This document shows positions 17,670-26,815 of a stretch of DNA of 51,577 nt, piece after piece. The position numbers and the translations under genes were made by a program. The DNA is from Pseudomonadota bacterium (lineage in GTDB: Bacteria > Pseudomonadota > Gammaproteobacteria > Steroidobacterales > Steroidobacteraceae), in contig JAKARC010000016.1 of the NCBI GenBank assembly GCA_021822385.1, forward strand, positions 1-51,577, in the 5' to 3' direction. Each line of letters begins with the position of its first letter. Position 1 is the stretch's first letter. Under the pieces are notes generated by a model. That model was not told the origin of the DNA and ran no database searches. It saw nothing but the letters and a program-made list of their open reading frames with translations.

Positions 17670-19523
17670 ATGTCGCGCCAAGTCCCCTCGCCCCTGCCGT
17701 GGCTCGCCGGGCTGCTCGCGGTGTATCTGATCGCCCCGCTCGTCGCCGGCCTACAGGCGGCGGCGACGGCCGACTGGAACGCGGTCGACTATGCGACCCT
17801 GGTGCGCGCCTGTCTGGTATCGCTCGCGAGCGCAAGCTGCGCCACGCTGCTCACCGCGCTCTGCGGGATCCCGTTGGGATTCGCGCTGGCCCGAAAACCG
17901 GGGCGCGCGGTCGGCGTGTTGGGATTCCTGGTGCAGTTGCCTCTTGCCCTGCCGCCGCTCGCGAGCGGCGTGCTGTTGCTCTTCCTGGTCGGCTACAACG
18001 CCCCGCTCGGCCGGCTGACCCACGGTGATCTCACCGATTCATTTGCCGGCATCGTGCTTGCCGAGACATTCGTCTCCGCACCGTTCGTGATCATCGCGGC
18101 ACGCTCGGCGTTCGCGGCCCTGGATCCGGCCATCGAGGATGTCGCGGCCACTCTCGGCCGGCGGCGCCTCGCGGTCTTCTGGCGGGCGACGCTGCCGGCG
18201 GTCCGGCCGGCACTGCTCGCCGGCCTGCTGCTGGCGTGGCTGCGCGCCTTCGGCGAGTTCGGCGCCACCGTGATGGTGGCCTATCACCCGTACTCGCTTC
18301 CGGTGTACACCTACGTGGCGTTCGGCGACCATGGCCTGCCGGCGATGCTGCCGGTGCTGTTGCCGGCCGTCGTGCTCGCGCTCGCCATCATGGCATTGAG
18401 CAGCACCGCCAGAGCCCGCTCCGCGCCCCGAGCGACCCGCCGCTCCCGCCGGGCCGCGGCACCGGCACAACCCACCGCAGCGGCGACCGCGGCGCCGGCC
18501 GTGACGGGAGGATTGCAGTTCGACATCTCTCACCGTCTCAACGGATTCGATCTGGCGGTCGCCTGGTCGAGTCAGGCGCGTCGCCTGGCGATTCTCGGAC
18601 CCTCGGGCTCGGGCAAATCGCTCACGCTGCGGATGATCGCCGGTCTGCAGCAACCCGAGCGCGGGTACGTTCGTCTCGGCGCGCGCGAGCTGACGAGGCT
18701 CGCGCCGAGTGTCCGGCGCATCGGCTACGTGCCGCAGGGTTATGCGCTGTTTCCCCATCTGGATGTGGCCGGACAGCTGCGCTTTCCCGCCGATGCCGAT
18801 CCGGTCCGGGCCGCGCGCTGGCTCGAGCGGCTGGAGCTCACCGGCCTGGTACGGCGGTACCCCACGCAGCTGTCGCTCGGCCAGCAACAGCGGGTTGCGC
18901 TCGCGCGCGCGCTGGTGCGCCCGGCGCAGCTGCTGCTGCTCGATGAGCCGTTTTCCGCACTCGATGCGCCGCTGCGCGCCGCGCTGCGGCGCGAGCTGTG
19001 CGCGCTGCAGGCAGAGCTCCCGGTGGTGACCCTGCTCGTCACGCATGATCCGCAGGAAGCGCTGCAGCTCGCCGATGAGCTGCTGCTGATCGCCGGCGGC
19101 CGGGTGCTGCAGAGCGGCCCGGCGGCGGCGGTGCTGCGCCGGCCGGCAAGCGAGCTGGCGGCACGCCTGCTCGGCGCGGACAACGTGGCGAGCGGCATCG
19201 CCGCAGGCAGGCACCTCATGCTCGGCGGCGGCGTGCGCATCGAGGTGCCCGGGGCGCCGTTGCCGTCCGGACCTGTGGGCTGGAGTGTCGCACCGGAGCG
19301 TCTGTGGATTCATGCTGGCGGCGCGTACGCGGCAACCGTGGAGGCACTGATCCCGGGCGCGATGCCCCAGGCCTGGATCCGCTGCGGGGATGCGCGGATC
19401 CGCGCGGCCTGCGGCGCCGATCTGACGCCGGGGCAACAGTGCCGTTTTGATCTCGACGGCGAGCGGCTGCAGATCTGGCCGCACCCGGTGCGCCCCGCGG
19501 TGCCCGCCACGCCTACGGCCTGA
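17670..19523 (+). CDS. Fused molybdate-type ABC permease and ATPase (ModB-ModC fusion)
   Basis: One 617-residue chain holds a whole importer core. Residues 1-245 form a ModB/CysT-like permease with about five to six membrane helices and the EAA loop EDVAATLGRRR (156-166). Residues about 246-280 are an Ala/Arg/Pro linker. From about 282 comes the ATPase, with Walker A GPSGSGKS (310-317), Q-loop, signature LSLGQQQR (401-408), Walker B LLLLDEP (421-427) and His459. A C-terminal TOBE/Mop-like domain follows (about 535-605). The signature has LSLGQ in place of LSGGQ. Start ATG 17670 is chosen because the first membrane helix begins at once. It works with the binding protein 58 bases upstream. Confidence 0.87.
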   Translation: MSRQVPSPLPWLAGLLAVYLIAPLVAGLQAAATADWNAVDYATLVRACLVSLASASCATLLTALCGIPLGFALARKPGRAVGVLGFLVQLPLALPPLASGVLLLFLVGYNAPLGRLTHGDLTDSFAGIVLAETFVSAPFVIIAARSAFAALDPAIEDVAATLGRRRLAVFWRATLPAVRPALLAGLLLAWLRAFGEFGATVMVAYHPYSLPVYTYVAFGDHGLPAMLPVLLPAVVLALAIMALSSTARARSAPRATRRSRRAAAPAQPTAAATAAPAVTGGLQFDISHRLNGFDLAVAWSSQARRLAILGPSGSGKSLTLRMIAGLQQPERGYVRLGARELTRLAPSVRRIGYVPQGYALFPHLDVAGQLRFPADADPVRAARWLERLELTGLVRRYPTQLSLGQQQRVALARALVRPAQLLLLDEPFSALDAPLRAALRRELCALQAELPVVTLLVTHDPQEALQLADELLLIAGGRVLQSGPAAAVLRRPASELAARLLGADNVASGIAAGRHLMLGGGVRIEVPGAPLPSGPVGWSVAPERLWIHAGGAYAATVEALIPGAMPQAWIRCGDARIRAACGADLTPGQQCRFDLDGERLQIWPHPVRPAVPATPTA

Positions 19524-19582
19524 GCGGCGCCCGCCGGCGCCGAATCCGGTTACACTGCGCCGCCCATGCCAGGACCGATCGC

Positions 19583-20704
19583 ATGAACTCACTCGGGGCC
19601 CGCGCCAGCGGCGCGCGCTTGGCGCGCATGCAAGCCTCGCCCCAGTGGTCGGGCACGGGCTTTCAAAACGCGCAGCCGATCGCCGCCGGCTTGCGTGACC
19701 CGAATGTGCGCCGGCCGACGCTGTGGAAATTCCTCCGTGCCGACGCGACCCGCAGGCCGGCGCGGCCGCTGCCGACATGCAATCCGCTCGCGACGTGGCG
19801 ACATGCCCCCGGGAGTGCGCTGCGCGTGACGTGGCTGGGTCACTCGACAACCCTGCTCGAACTCGACGGGGTGCGCATCCTCACCGATCCGGTCTGGGGC
19901 GCGCGCGCCTCGCCGCTGCCGGCGCTCGGCCCGAAGCGCTTCCAACCCGTGCCGATCGCTCTCGGTGCACTGCCGCCGGTGGATCTGGTGATCATTTCCC
20001 ACGACCACTACGATCATCTCGATTATCCAACCATTCGCGTCCTCGCCCGCAGCGGCGTGCCGTTTCTGACACCGCTCGGGGTGGGGGCGCATCTGGAGGC
20101 CTGGGGGGTCGCCGCCGCGCGCATCACCGAGCTCGACTGGTGGGAACATCATGACCTGCCGGCGACCGGGGTACGGATCACGGCAACTCCATCCCAACAT
20201 TTCTCCGGGCGTACGCCGAAGTCGCGCAATGCGACATTGTGGGCATCCTTTGTCGTGCGCTCGCCGCGCGCGTGCGTATTCTTCAGCGGCGATACCGGGT
20301 TGACGCGTCAATACGAGTCGATCGGCGCGCGCTGCGGTCCGTTCGACCTCGTCATGCTGGAAATCGGTGGCTGGCATCCGGCCTGGGGCGAGATGCATCT
20401 CGGCCCCGAGCACGCGCTCGAGGCGCTCACGCTGCTCGGCGGCGGACCCTTTCTGCCGGTGCACTGGGGCACCTTCAGTCTCGCCATGCATGCATGGGAC
20501 CAGCCGGTCGAAACGCTGCTGCAGCGCCGCACCGACAGCGCCGCGCCGCTGCTGCTACCGCGGATCGGGGAGCCGGTGGAGCCTGCGCACGCCCCGGACC
20601 GCATCGAGCCGTGGTGGCGTGTCGCGCACGCTTCAACGCCCGCCGCCGCGGACGGCGCCGCGCGGCGCAAACACCGCCATGCGTTGTTCTGGCCGCCCGA
20701 TTGA
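19583..20704 (+). CDS. MBL-fold metal-dependent hydrolase (NAPE-PLD/UlaG-like)
   Basis: The 373-residue metallo-beta-lactamase-fold protein has WLGHSTTLLELDG (about 84-96), the metal motif HDHYDH (140-145), a later SQHFSGR and the FFSGDTG loop. This pattern matches the branch of N-acyl-phosphatidylethanolamine phospholipase D and related lipid or lactone hydrolases. There is no clear signal peptide. It starts 59 bases after the transporter gene on the same strand. The substrate is unknown; a phosphodiester or lipid is the family-based guess. Confidence 0.82.
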   Translation: MNSLGARASGARLARMQASPQWSGTGFQNAQPIAAGLRDPNVRRPTLWKFLRADATRRPARPLPTCNPLATWRHAPGSALRVTWLGHSTTLLELDGVRILTDPVWGARASPLPALGPKRFQPVPIALGALPPVDLVIISHDHYDHLDYPTIRVLARSGVPFLTPLGVGAHLEAWGVAAARITELDWWEHHDLPATGVRITATPSQHFSGRTPKSRNATLWASFVVRSPRACVFFSGDTGLTRQYESIGARCGPFDLVMLEIGGWHPAWGEMHLGPEHALEALTLLGGGPFLPVHWGTFSLAMHAWDQPVETLLQRRTDSAAPLLLPRIGEPVEPAHAPDRIEPWWRVAHASTPAAADGAARRKHRHALFWPPD

Positions 20705-20786
20705 GCGACGCCCGCTCCCCTGTCATGACGCGAATCCGCGACAACATGCCGGCGCCGGTGCGCGTTAAGCGCCAATTCAGCTTGGC

Positions 20787-20801
20787 CGACGATAATCGTC
20801 G
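20787..20801. promoter_or_regulatory. Small palindrome upstream of the outer-membrane protein gene
   Basis: CGACGA-TAA-TCGTCG is a perfect 6-base inverted repeat 30 bases before the start at 20831, inside a 126-base gap. It could be an operator or a chance GC-rich repeat; no regulator is assigned. Confidence 0.2.
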
Positions 20802-20830
20802 CCGGTTCAATCGCACCGAGGCTGACACGC

Positions 20831-21373
20831 ATGAAAATCCGCAGAATCGCACTGATGACACTGGCGTTATGCGCCACGACGAGTCCGGTGTTCGCGAGCC
20901 CGCAGCTCATCGGAGGGTTCTCCAACCTCAATCCGTATGTCGGTGCGAGCATCGGCCTGCTGCGCTACAGTCAATCCGACCTGCCGACACTGTCCCCGAG
21001 CCTCATCATGTTCCGCGCCGGAGTGCCGCTATCGCAGTATTTCGCCATCGAAGGGCGGGTGGGCACCGGCCTGTCGAACGATCAGTCCGGCGGCGCTGCC
21101 GTGGGCATCGGCACCTACTGGGGCCTGTATGCCCGCGGCGCGCTCGCGCTGACGCAGAGGGTGTCGGTTTACGGCGTCGCCGGGCTCGCCGCGGTCACGC
21201 TCAACCGCAACTTCGGCGCGCCGAACCCGACCGACACGGGCTTGTCCGCCGGGCTCGGCGCGGATTTCCAACTCACCCCGAAATTGGCGCTCGACGCGGA
21301 GTGGACGTATCTGCCGAGTCCGGCCCAGGGCGATTCCAATCTGCTCTCCTTCGGAGTCAACTACGCGCTGTGA
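20831..21373 (+). CDS. Small outer-membrane beta-barrel protein
   Basis: The 180-residue protein begins with a clear signal peptide (basic MKIRR, hydrophobic core, cleavage after VFA near residue 22). The rest alternates polar and apolar residues with Gly/Tyr-rich turns (NPYVGASIGLLRY, YWGLYARGALAL), ending in FGVNYAL with a near-terminal aromatic typical of eight-stranded barrels. It fits the OmpA/OprF-like N-terminal or 'porin family' barrel without a peptidoglycan-binding domain. It follows the MBL gene by 126 bases. Role unknown; a small barrel in the outer membrane is the supported statement. Confidence 0.75.
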   Translation: MKIRRIALMTLALCATTSPVFASPQLIGGFSNLNPYVGASIGLLRYSQSDLPTLSPSLIMFRAGVPLSQYFAIEGRVGTGLSNDQSGGAAVGIGTYWGLYARGALALTQRVSVYGVAGLAAVTLNRNFGAPNPTDTGLSAGLGADFQLTPKLALDAEWTYLPSPAQGDSNLLSFGVNYAL

Positions 21374-21453
21374 CGGATGTCGCCCCTGCGCACGAGGTGC
21401 GGGGACGGCTGTGCCGGCGCACGCCCGCGCGTGCGCCGGCTTGAGCGCGCACG

Positions 21454-22395
21454 ATGGCGCCGACCGCACTGCTGATATCCGGGGCCGAGATCGCCGCGTA
21501 CGGCTTTCCGGGCGGGCATCCATTCGGGCCCGACCGTCACGCGGCATTCATGCGTGCGCTCGAGCGTTCCCCGTGCCTGGGGCGACTCGAGCAGCGGGCG
21601 GCGCCGGCAGCCACACGCACGGAGATCGAGGCGTTTCATACGCCGGCGTATGTTGATCGCGTGCTCGCGGCTGAGCACTCGGACAGCGGATTCCTCGACG
21701 ACGGGGACACGCCCGTGTTCCCAGGCATCTACACCACTGCAGCACACGTGGTCGGTGGCACGCTGAGCGCTCTCGCGGGCATCCTCGCCGGACCCATTCC
21801 GCGCGCCTTCATTCCCATCGCCGGCTTGCATCACGCGGGGCGCGATCACGCGGCCGGATTTTGTGTGTTCAACGACTGTGGTGTGGCGATCGAAGTGGCC
21901 CGGCGCCGCTACGGATTGCAACGCGTGGCGTATATTGACATCGACGCGCATCACGGCGACGGTGTGTTCTACGCATTTGCGGACGATCCCGGCATTGCCA
22001 CTGCCGATGTGCATGAGGACGGCCGTTATCTCTACCCGGGCACCGGCGCGCGCAGCGAGACCGGCCGCGGACTGGCGGCCGGCACGAAGTTGAACATTCC
22101 CATGGCGCCGGGCGCCACGGATGCCGACTTCAGGGCGGCCTTCGCTGAGGTCGAGGCATATGTGGACGCCTTCCGCCCCGAGCTGATCCTGCTGCAATGC
22201 GGGGCGGATGCACTGGCGGGCGATCCGCTTGCCCATCTTGCATACACAGAAGCGGCGCACGCGCACGCGGCGACCCGGCTGCGCGTGCTCGCGCAGCGGC
22301 ACTCAGCGGGGCGTCTGCTGGCGATGGGCGGCGGCGGCTACAATCGAGACAATCTGGCGCGCGCCTGGACGCGCGTCGTAGAAGCCTTGAGCTGA
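21454..22395 (+). CDS. Histone deacetylase-like amidohydrolase (HDAC/AcuC/APAH superfamily)
   Basis: The 313-residue protein keeps the whole HDAC active site: the His pair at 126-127 (HHAGRDHAAGFC), DIDAHHGDG (zinc ligands Asp164 and His166), Asp252 in CGADAL and the catalytic Tyr296 in GGGGYN. Such bacterial enzymes deacetylate acetyl-lysine proteins (AcuC-like) or acetylpolyamines; CGADAL and GDPL resemble the AcuC branch. It is cytosolic. It ends the plus-strand block and converges with a PaiB-like gene, 38 bases away. Confidence 0.88.
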   Translation: MAPTALLISGAEIAAYGFPGGHPFGPDRHAAFMRALERSPCLGRLEQRAAPAATRTEIEAFHTPAYVDRVLAAEHSDSGFLDDGDTPVFPGIYTTAAHVVGGTLSALAGILAGPIPRAFIPIAGLHHAGRDHAAGFCVFNDCGVAIEVARRRYGLQRVAYIDIDAHHGDGVFYAFADDPGIATADVHEDGRYLYPGTGARSETGRGLAAGTKLNIPMAPGATDADFRAAFAEVEAYVDAFRPELILLQCGADALAGDPLAHLAYTEAAHAHAATRLRVLAQRHSAGRLLAMGGGGYNRDNLARAWTRVVEALS

Positions 22396-22433
22396 GCGGC
22401 CGACCGCAGCAGGCGCCACACACCCGAGCGGGC

Positions 22434-23081
22434 TCAATCCGAGCGCGGCTTGAGGTGTCGCTCGACCAGTTCAGCCATCGCCCGCGCGGCGGCGCAGCCC
22501 TGGGCCTTCAGCCCCGCGACAACGCCCAACTGATCCGCGCGCGTTCTGTTCTGACTCACCTTCCACTTGCCCTCGAGCCTGGCAATCGGCATCTCGATGC
22601 CGACAATCCCGCCGATCATCTGCTCCAGGTAGTCCGCAGGCGCCGCCGACAGCCTCCACGCGTCGGGTTGATCACCCTCGTGCGCCTCGACCAGCTGCGC
22701 CAAATGCGCCGACAGCCACGCGGCATCCGCGATGGCCCGGGGACTGCCGTAGGCGTGCACCACCGCATAGTTCCAGGTCGGAACGACGCGACCATCGATC
22801 GCGAGACTCGGATACCACCGCGGACTGATGTACGCATCCGGACCGTGGAATACGACCAATGCCTCGAGCGCCCCATCGAGATGACGCCACAGGGGATTGG
22901 CGCGCGCGACGTGTCCGCGCAGGCTGACGGTGCCGTCCCCATTCGGGTGCAGCAGGAAGGGGATGTGGTGCGCGGCGAGCGCGCCGTCCGCAACCACCAC
23001 CAGGGTTCCAAGCGGATGGGATCGGATCAGCTCGTGCAGGATCTGCGCTCTCGTTTCGGCGAACTGCGGCGGCAGATACAT
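22434..23081 (-). CDS. PaiB-family FMN-binding protein
   Basis: The 215-residue protein has the PaiB pattern from its first residues (MYLPPQF), LGTLVVV, HIPFLLHP and RGHVARANPLW, then GPDAYISPRWY and, late, GKWKVSQNR. PaiB folds as a split-barrel flavin-reductase-like domain. In Bacillus subtilis paiB was described as a negative regulator linked to protease and sporulation genes and is adjacent to the polyamine acetyltransferase gene paiA. No paiA is nearby here. It lies 48 bases after the small HExxH gene on the same strand. DNA binding and effector are not evident from sequence. Confidence 0.88.
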   Translation of the reverse strand: MYLPPQFAETRAQILHELIRSHPLGTLVVVADGALAAHHIPFLLHPNGDGTVSLRGHVARANPLWRHLDGALEALVVFHGPDAYISPRWYPSLAIDGRVVPTWNYAVVHAYGSPRAIADAAWLSAHLAQLVEAHEGDQPDAWRLSAAPADYLEQMIGGIVGIEMPIARLEGKWKVSQNRTRADQLGVVAGLKAQGCAAARAMAELVERHLKPRSD

Positions 23082-23129
23082 GCGGGCTCCTCGTGCAAAT
23101 GGACCGCGGGCGCAGACCGCAGCGGGGCA

Positions 23130-23624
23130 TCAGCGCCGGCATGCACCCGTGGGCCGGCCATCGCAATCCGTCAGGGCATGCGCGCGCAACCACCGGCGCG
23201 CGTCCTCGGCGTCGCGCTCGAACCAGTCGCGGGCGCTGCCCAGGCGGAAGCTGTAGCCCCAGGCGTCCATGTCGGCGAGGAGCCGATCCCGGCCGAACCC
23301 GGCCACCTCATCGGCAAGCAACACCTGCAGATAACACGCGGCGCACTCCTCGGCATCATCGCCGCCCGCGTCCGTATCGAGCGCGGTCCGGCGCGCCGCG
23401 CTCATGCAGATGAAATGCCCGGCCTCGTGCAGGACGGAATGAACCGGCGTGTCGCTGCGGGCAAACAGCCGCTCACCCTGCAAGCCGGCCTCGCACTCCC
23501 CCCAGTAGGAGCCGGGAATGGGCGCGCCGGCCTCGACCAGGGTCAGCGCCAGCCCGTAGCGCGCGAGCAGCGCGGCAAGCCCCGCCGACCCAACGTCGCG
23601 GACCGTCACCACCGGCTGGCTCAC
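23130..23624 (-). CDS. Small HExxH-containing (zincin-like) protein of unknown function
   Basis: This 164-residue protein contains HEAGH (66-70), the catalytic zincin motif, and an acidic DDAEECAACYL segment about 22 residues later, which could supply a Glu third ligand as in gluzincins such as ImmA/IrrE. It has no signal peptide or membrane helix and carries several Cys. I do not recognise a named family. Its start overlaps the lptE stop as ATGA, so it is probably translated with lptE. Protease activity is inference; the motif could also serve a non-catalytic metal site. Confidence 0.65.
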   Translation of the reverse strand: MSQPVVTVRDVGSAGLAALLARYGLALTLVEAGAPIPGSYWGECEAGLQGERLFARSDTPVHSVLHEAGHFICMSAARRTALDTDAGGDDAEECAACYLQVLLADEVAGFGRDRLLADMDAWGYSFRLGSARDWFERDAEDARRWLRAHALTDCDGRPTGACRR

Positions 23625-24112
23625 AGCGCGGCGAGCCGCCGCATGACGATGGCAGCCAGTTCCCGCCCCATGGCGCCGGTGAGAATGGCCCGCTCGCGCT
23701 CGGTGGCAAGCTCGAGGCTCTCGCTGAACGTATACGAGCGGCGCGCGCGCACCGTCTGGCGGGCGAGCAGCGTCCGGCCATCCCGGGTGACCGTGAAGTG
23801 CACCGTGTAGCTCACCTCATATTCGGTCGGCCGATCGGTCGCCGACACCGACAGCACGCGGCGCTTGACCTGCTGCTGCACGTGAATCACCGCTGTCGCG
23901 CGCGCCTCGTCCGCGGTCGGCTCGGCGCCCGAAACGATCAGATCGCGCCGCAGGCTCTGCACGAAATCGCTCTGCTGGTCGCTCGCCGCGATGTACGGGC
24001 GGCGCATGAGCGCCGGCAGTACCGTGCGCCCGGCAAGATGAAAGCCGCAGCCGGCGGTGAGCACGGTGGCGGCGAGAGTGATCACCAGGACGAGCGTACG
24101 ACGGCAGGACAT
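23621..24112 (-). CDS. lptE: LPS-assembly lipoprotein LptE
   Basis: The 163-residue lipoprotein has a signal peptide ending in the lipobox LTAGC (Cys22), followed by GFHLAGR, the hallmark CGFHLRG-type start of mature LptE. It plugs the LptD barrel and helps insert LPS in the outer membrane. The C-terminal half alternates strand and helix as in the family. It lies 17 bases after leuS, the usual order; normally holA would follow, but here a small HExxH gene does. Confidence 0.92.
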   Translation of the reverse strand: MSCRRTLVLVITLAATVLTAGCGFHLAGRTVLPALMRRPYIAASDQQSDFVQSLRRDLIVSGAEPTADEARATAVIHVQQQVKRRVLSVSATDRPTEYEVSYTVHFTVTRDGRTLLARQTVRARRSYTFSESLELATERERAILTGAMGRELAAIVMRRLAAL

Positions 24113-24129
24113 GGAGTGCTCGCCCCGGC

Positions 24130-26781
24130 TCAGACCACGATGTTGACGAGCTTGCCCGGCACGACGATCACCTTGCGCACCGGCTTGCCCGCCACGAATT
24201 TCCCGACCGGTTCGGCCGTCAGCGCCGCGTCCCGCACCTCGCTCTCGGGCGCGCCCGCGGCCACGCGGATCCGACCGCGCAGCTTGCCGTTGACCTGGAC
24301 CACGATCTCCACGCTGTCCTGCTCGAGCGCACTCGGATCGACCTGGGGCCAGGGCTCATCGACCACCGCCCGTTCGTATCCGAGCGCCTGCCACAGGGCA
24401 TGGCACACATGCGGGACGATGGGCGCGAGCACCCGGATCACGATGGCGAGCGCTTCGTGCCGGACCGCGCGGCCCGCCGGCGTCGGGTCATCGAAGCGGC
24501 TCACTGCGTTCAGCAGCTCCATGCACGCCGCGATCGCGGTGTTGAAGTTGTGGCGGCGTCCGATGTCGTCGGTTGCTTTGGCCAATGCATGGTGTGCGGC
24601 ACGGCGCAGCGCGCGCTGCGGCTCGGTGCGTGGCGCCGCAACTTGGTCCGGCGGCGGGCCGGCGCGCACGTGTTCGTAGACCGCGCTCCATAGCCGGCGC
24701 AGGAACCGTGCGGCCCCCTGTACCCCTTCGTCAGACCATTCGAGCGTCTGCTCCGGCGGCGCGGCGAACATGGTGAACAGGCGGGCCGTGTCCGCCCCGT
24801 AGCGGGCAACCAGACCCTCCGGATCGACGCCGTTGTTCTCCGACTTCGACATCTTGCCGAGCCCGCCGTATTCGACGCGCACGCGCTCACCCTGGGCCGT
24901 CACGACTTCGAAGCGCTCCGTACCCTCGGCGTCGCGCTGGACGCTCACCTCGGCGGGATTGAAATACCGCCGGCGGCCATCGGCCCCGGTGCACGAATAG
25001 ATGTGATTCAGCACCATGCCCTGCGTGAGCAGATTGGTGAACGGCTCGGTGACGCCCACGAGGCCGATATCGCGCATCACCTTCGTCCAGAAGCGCGAAT
25101 ACAACAGGTGCAGGATGGCGTGCTCGATGCCGCCGATGTACTGATCGACCGGCAGCCAATACGCGGCGCGCGCATCCACCATGGCCTCGGCCTGGTCGGG
25201 ACAGGCGTAGCGCATGTAATACCATGAGGAGTCGACGAAGGTGTCCATGGTGTCGGTTTCGCGCCGGGCCGGGCGAGCGCAGCGCGGACACCGACACTCA
25301 TAGAATGACGGCGACTTCGCGAGCGGATTACCGCTGCCGTCCGGCACCAGATCCTCCGGCAGCAGCACGGGCAGCTCGGCATCGGGCACCGGCACCTCAC
25401 CGCAGTGCGCGCAGTGAATGAGCGGGATCGGACAGCCCCAATAACGTTGGCGCGAAATACCCCAGTCGCGCAGTCGGTACTGCACGCGCTTGCAGCCGAG
25501 GCCACGGCGCTCAAGCGCGGCGGCGATCGCGTCCACGGCGGCCTGGAAGGGCAGTCCGGAGAACTCGCCGGAATGGACGGTGATGCCCGGCTCGCCATAG
25601 GCGGCCATCCACGGCTCGGCCACCTGGTCGTACGCGCCATGCTCGGAGCGCACCACCATCCTGATGTCCAGACCGTTGCGGCGCGCGAACTCGAAATCAC
25701 GCGCGTCGTGGGCGGGCACGCCCATCACCGCCCCTTCGCCATACCCCATGAGCACGTAATTGGCGACCCAGATCTCGATCGGCTCGCCGGTGAACGGATG
25801 CAGCACATGCAGCCCGGTGCGCCGCCCTTTCTTTTCCTGGGTAGCCACGTCCGCTTCCATCACGCTGCCGCGGCGGCACTCCTCGATGAAGGCGGCCAGT
25901 TCCGGCTGGTGGGCTGCGGCCGCGAGCGCCACGGGATGTTCGGCCGCCACCGCCATGAACGTGACGCCGAAAAGCGTATCGGCGCGCGTCGTGAACACCT
26001 TCAGCGCGCCGTCAGCGCCGAGCGCCGCGCGGGCATCGGGCGCGTACGGAAACGCCACCTCGCAGCCCTCGCTGCGACCAATCCAGTTCGCCTGCATCAG
26101 CTTCACGCGCTCGGGCCAACCGGACAAGCGCTCCAGATCGGCGAGCAGCGGCTCGGCATAGCGCGTGATGGCCAGGAAGTACATCGGGATCTCGCGCTTC
26201 TCAATGAGCGCGCCGGTGCGCCAGCCCCGTCCCTCGATCACCTGTTCGTTGGCGAGCACGGTCTGATCGATCGGATCCCAGTTGGCCACCGCCGTCTTGC
26301 GGTAGGCAATACCACGCTCGAGCATGCGCAGAAACAACCATTGGTTCCAATGGTAGTACGCCGGATCGCAGGTCGCGATCTCGCGGCTCCAGTCGATGCC
26401 GAAGCCGAGCATCTTCAGCTGCGCGCGCATGTGCTCGATGTTCTGCCGAGTCCAGCGTGCCGGCGGCATGCCGTTGCTGAGGGCGGCGTTTTCCGCCGGC
26501 AGACCAAATGCGTCCCAGCCCATCGGCTGCAGGACGTTGCGCCCTTGCATGCGCATATAGCGGGCAATCACATCGCCGATCGTGTAGTTGCGCACGTGCC
26601 CCATATGCAGTCGGCCGGAAGGATACGGCAGCATCGAGAGGCAATAAAACTTCTCCTGACCGGGCTGCTCCCGCGCCCGGAAGGTCTCGTGCGTCTCCCA
26701 ATAGCGTTGCGCGGCACGCTCGACGGCGGCCGGGTCGTAGGATTCTTCCATCGGACAGTGCGGTGATTTCTGGCTGGTCAT
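24130..26781 (-). CDS. leuS: Leucyl-tRNA synthetase
   Basis: The 883-residue class I synthetase has the HIGH-type motif HMGH (59-62, in [16 protein letters not shown]), an editing CP1 domain with the threonine-rich [11 protein letters not shown], a zinc-like Cys cluster CRCPRC, the KMSKS loop [13 protein letters not shown] and the anticodon-binding and C-terminal domains. It charges tRNA-Leu. ATG 26781 gives ten extra residues before [10 protein letters not shown], where E. coli LeuS would start; neither start has a strong ribosome-binding site. It follows lnt by 34 bases. Confidence 0.97.
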   Translation of the reverse strand: MTSQKSPHCPMEESYDPAAVERAAQRYWETHETFRAREQPGQEKFYCLSMLPYPSGRLHMGHVRNYTIGDVIARYMRMQGRNVLQPMGWDAFGLPAENAALSNGMPPARWTRQNIEHMRAQLKMLGFGIDWSREIATCDPAYYHWNQWLFLRMLERGIAYRKTAVANWDPIDQTVLANEQVIEGRGWRTGALIEKREIPMYFLAITRYAEPLLADLERLSGWPERVKLMQANWIGRSEGCEVAFPYAPDARAALGADGALKVFTTRADTLFGVTFMAVAAEHPVALAAAAHQPELAAFIEECRRGSVMEADVATQEKKGRRTGLHVLHPFTGEPIEIWVANYVLMGYGEGAVMGVPAHDARDFEFARRNGLDIRMVVRSEHGAYDQVAEPWMAAYGEPGITVHSGEFSGLPFQAAVDAIAAALERRGLGCKRVQYRLRDWGISRQRYWGCPIPLIHCAHCGEVPVPDAELPVLLPEDLVPDGSGNPLAKSPSFYECRCPRCARPARRETDTMDTFVDSSWYYMRYACPDQAEAMVDARAAYWLPVDQYIGGIEHAILHLLYSRFWTKVMRDIGLVGVTEPFTNLLTQGMVLNHIYSCTGADGRRRYFNPAEVSVQRDAEGTERFEVVTAQGERVRVEYGGLGKMSKSENNGVDPEGLVARYGADTARLFTMFAAPPEQTLEWSDEGVQGAARFLRRLWSAVYEHVRAGPPPDQVAAPRTEPQRALRRAAHHALAKATDDIGRRHNFNTAIAACMELLNAVSRFDDPTPAGRAVRHEALAIVIRVLAPIVPHVCHALWQALGYERAVVDEPWPQVDPSALEQDSVEIVVQVNGKLRGRIRVAAGAPESEVRDAALTAEPVGKFVAGKPVRKVIVVPGKLVNIVV

Positions 26782-26815
26782 CGGTAGGGGTGCAGGGACG
26801 CGCCGGCGGCGCCAC

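Noticed and set aside
18039-19850. 603-codon minus-strand open frame over the fused ABC gene
   Set aside because: Antisense shadow; Arg/Gln/His-rich without motifs, while the plus strand has Walker A, signature and Walker B.
25405-26766. 453-codon plus-strand open frame over leuS
   Set aside because: Antisense shadow of a gene with HIGH and KMSKS motifs.
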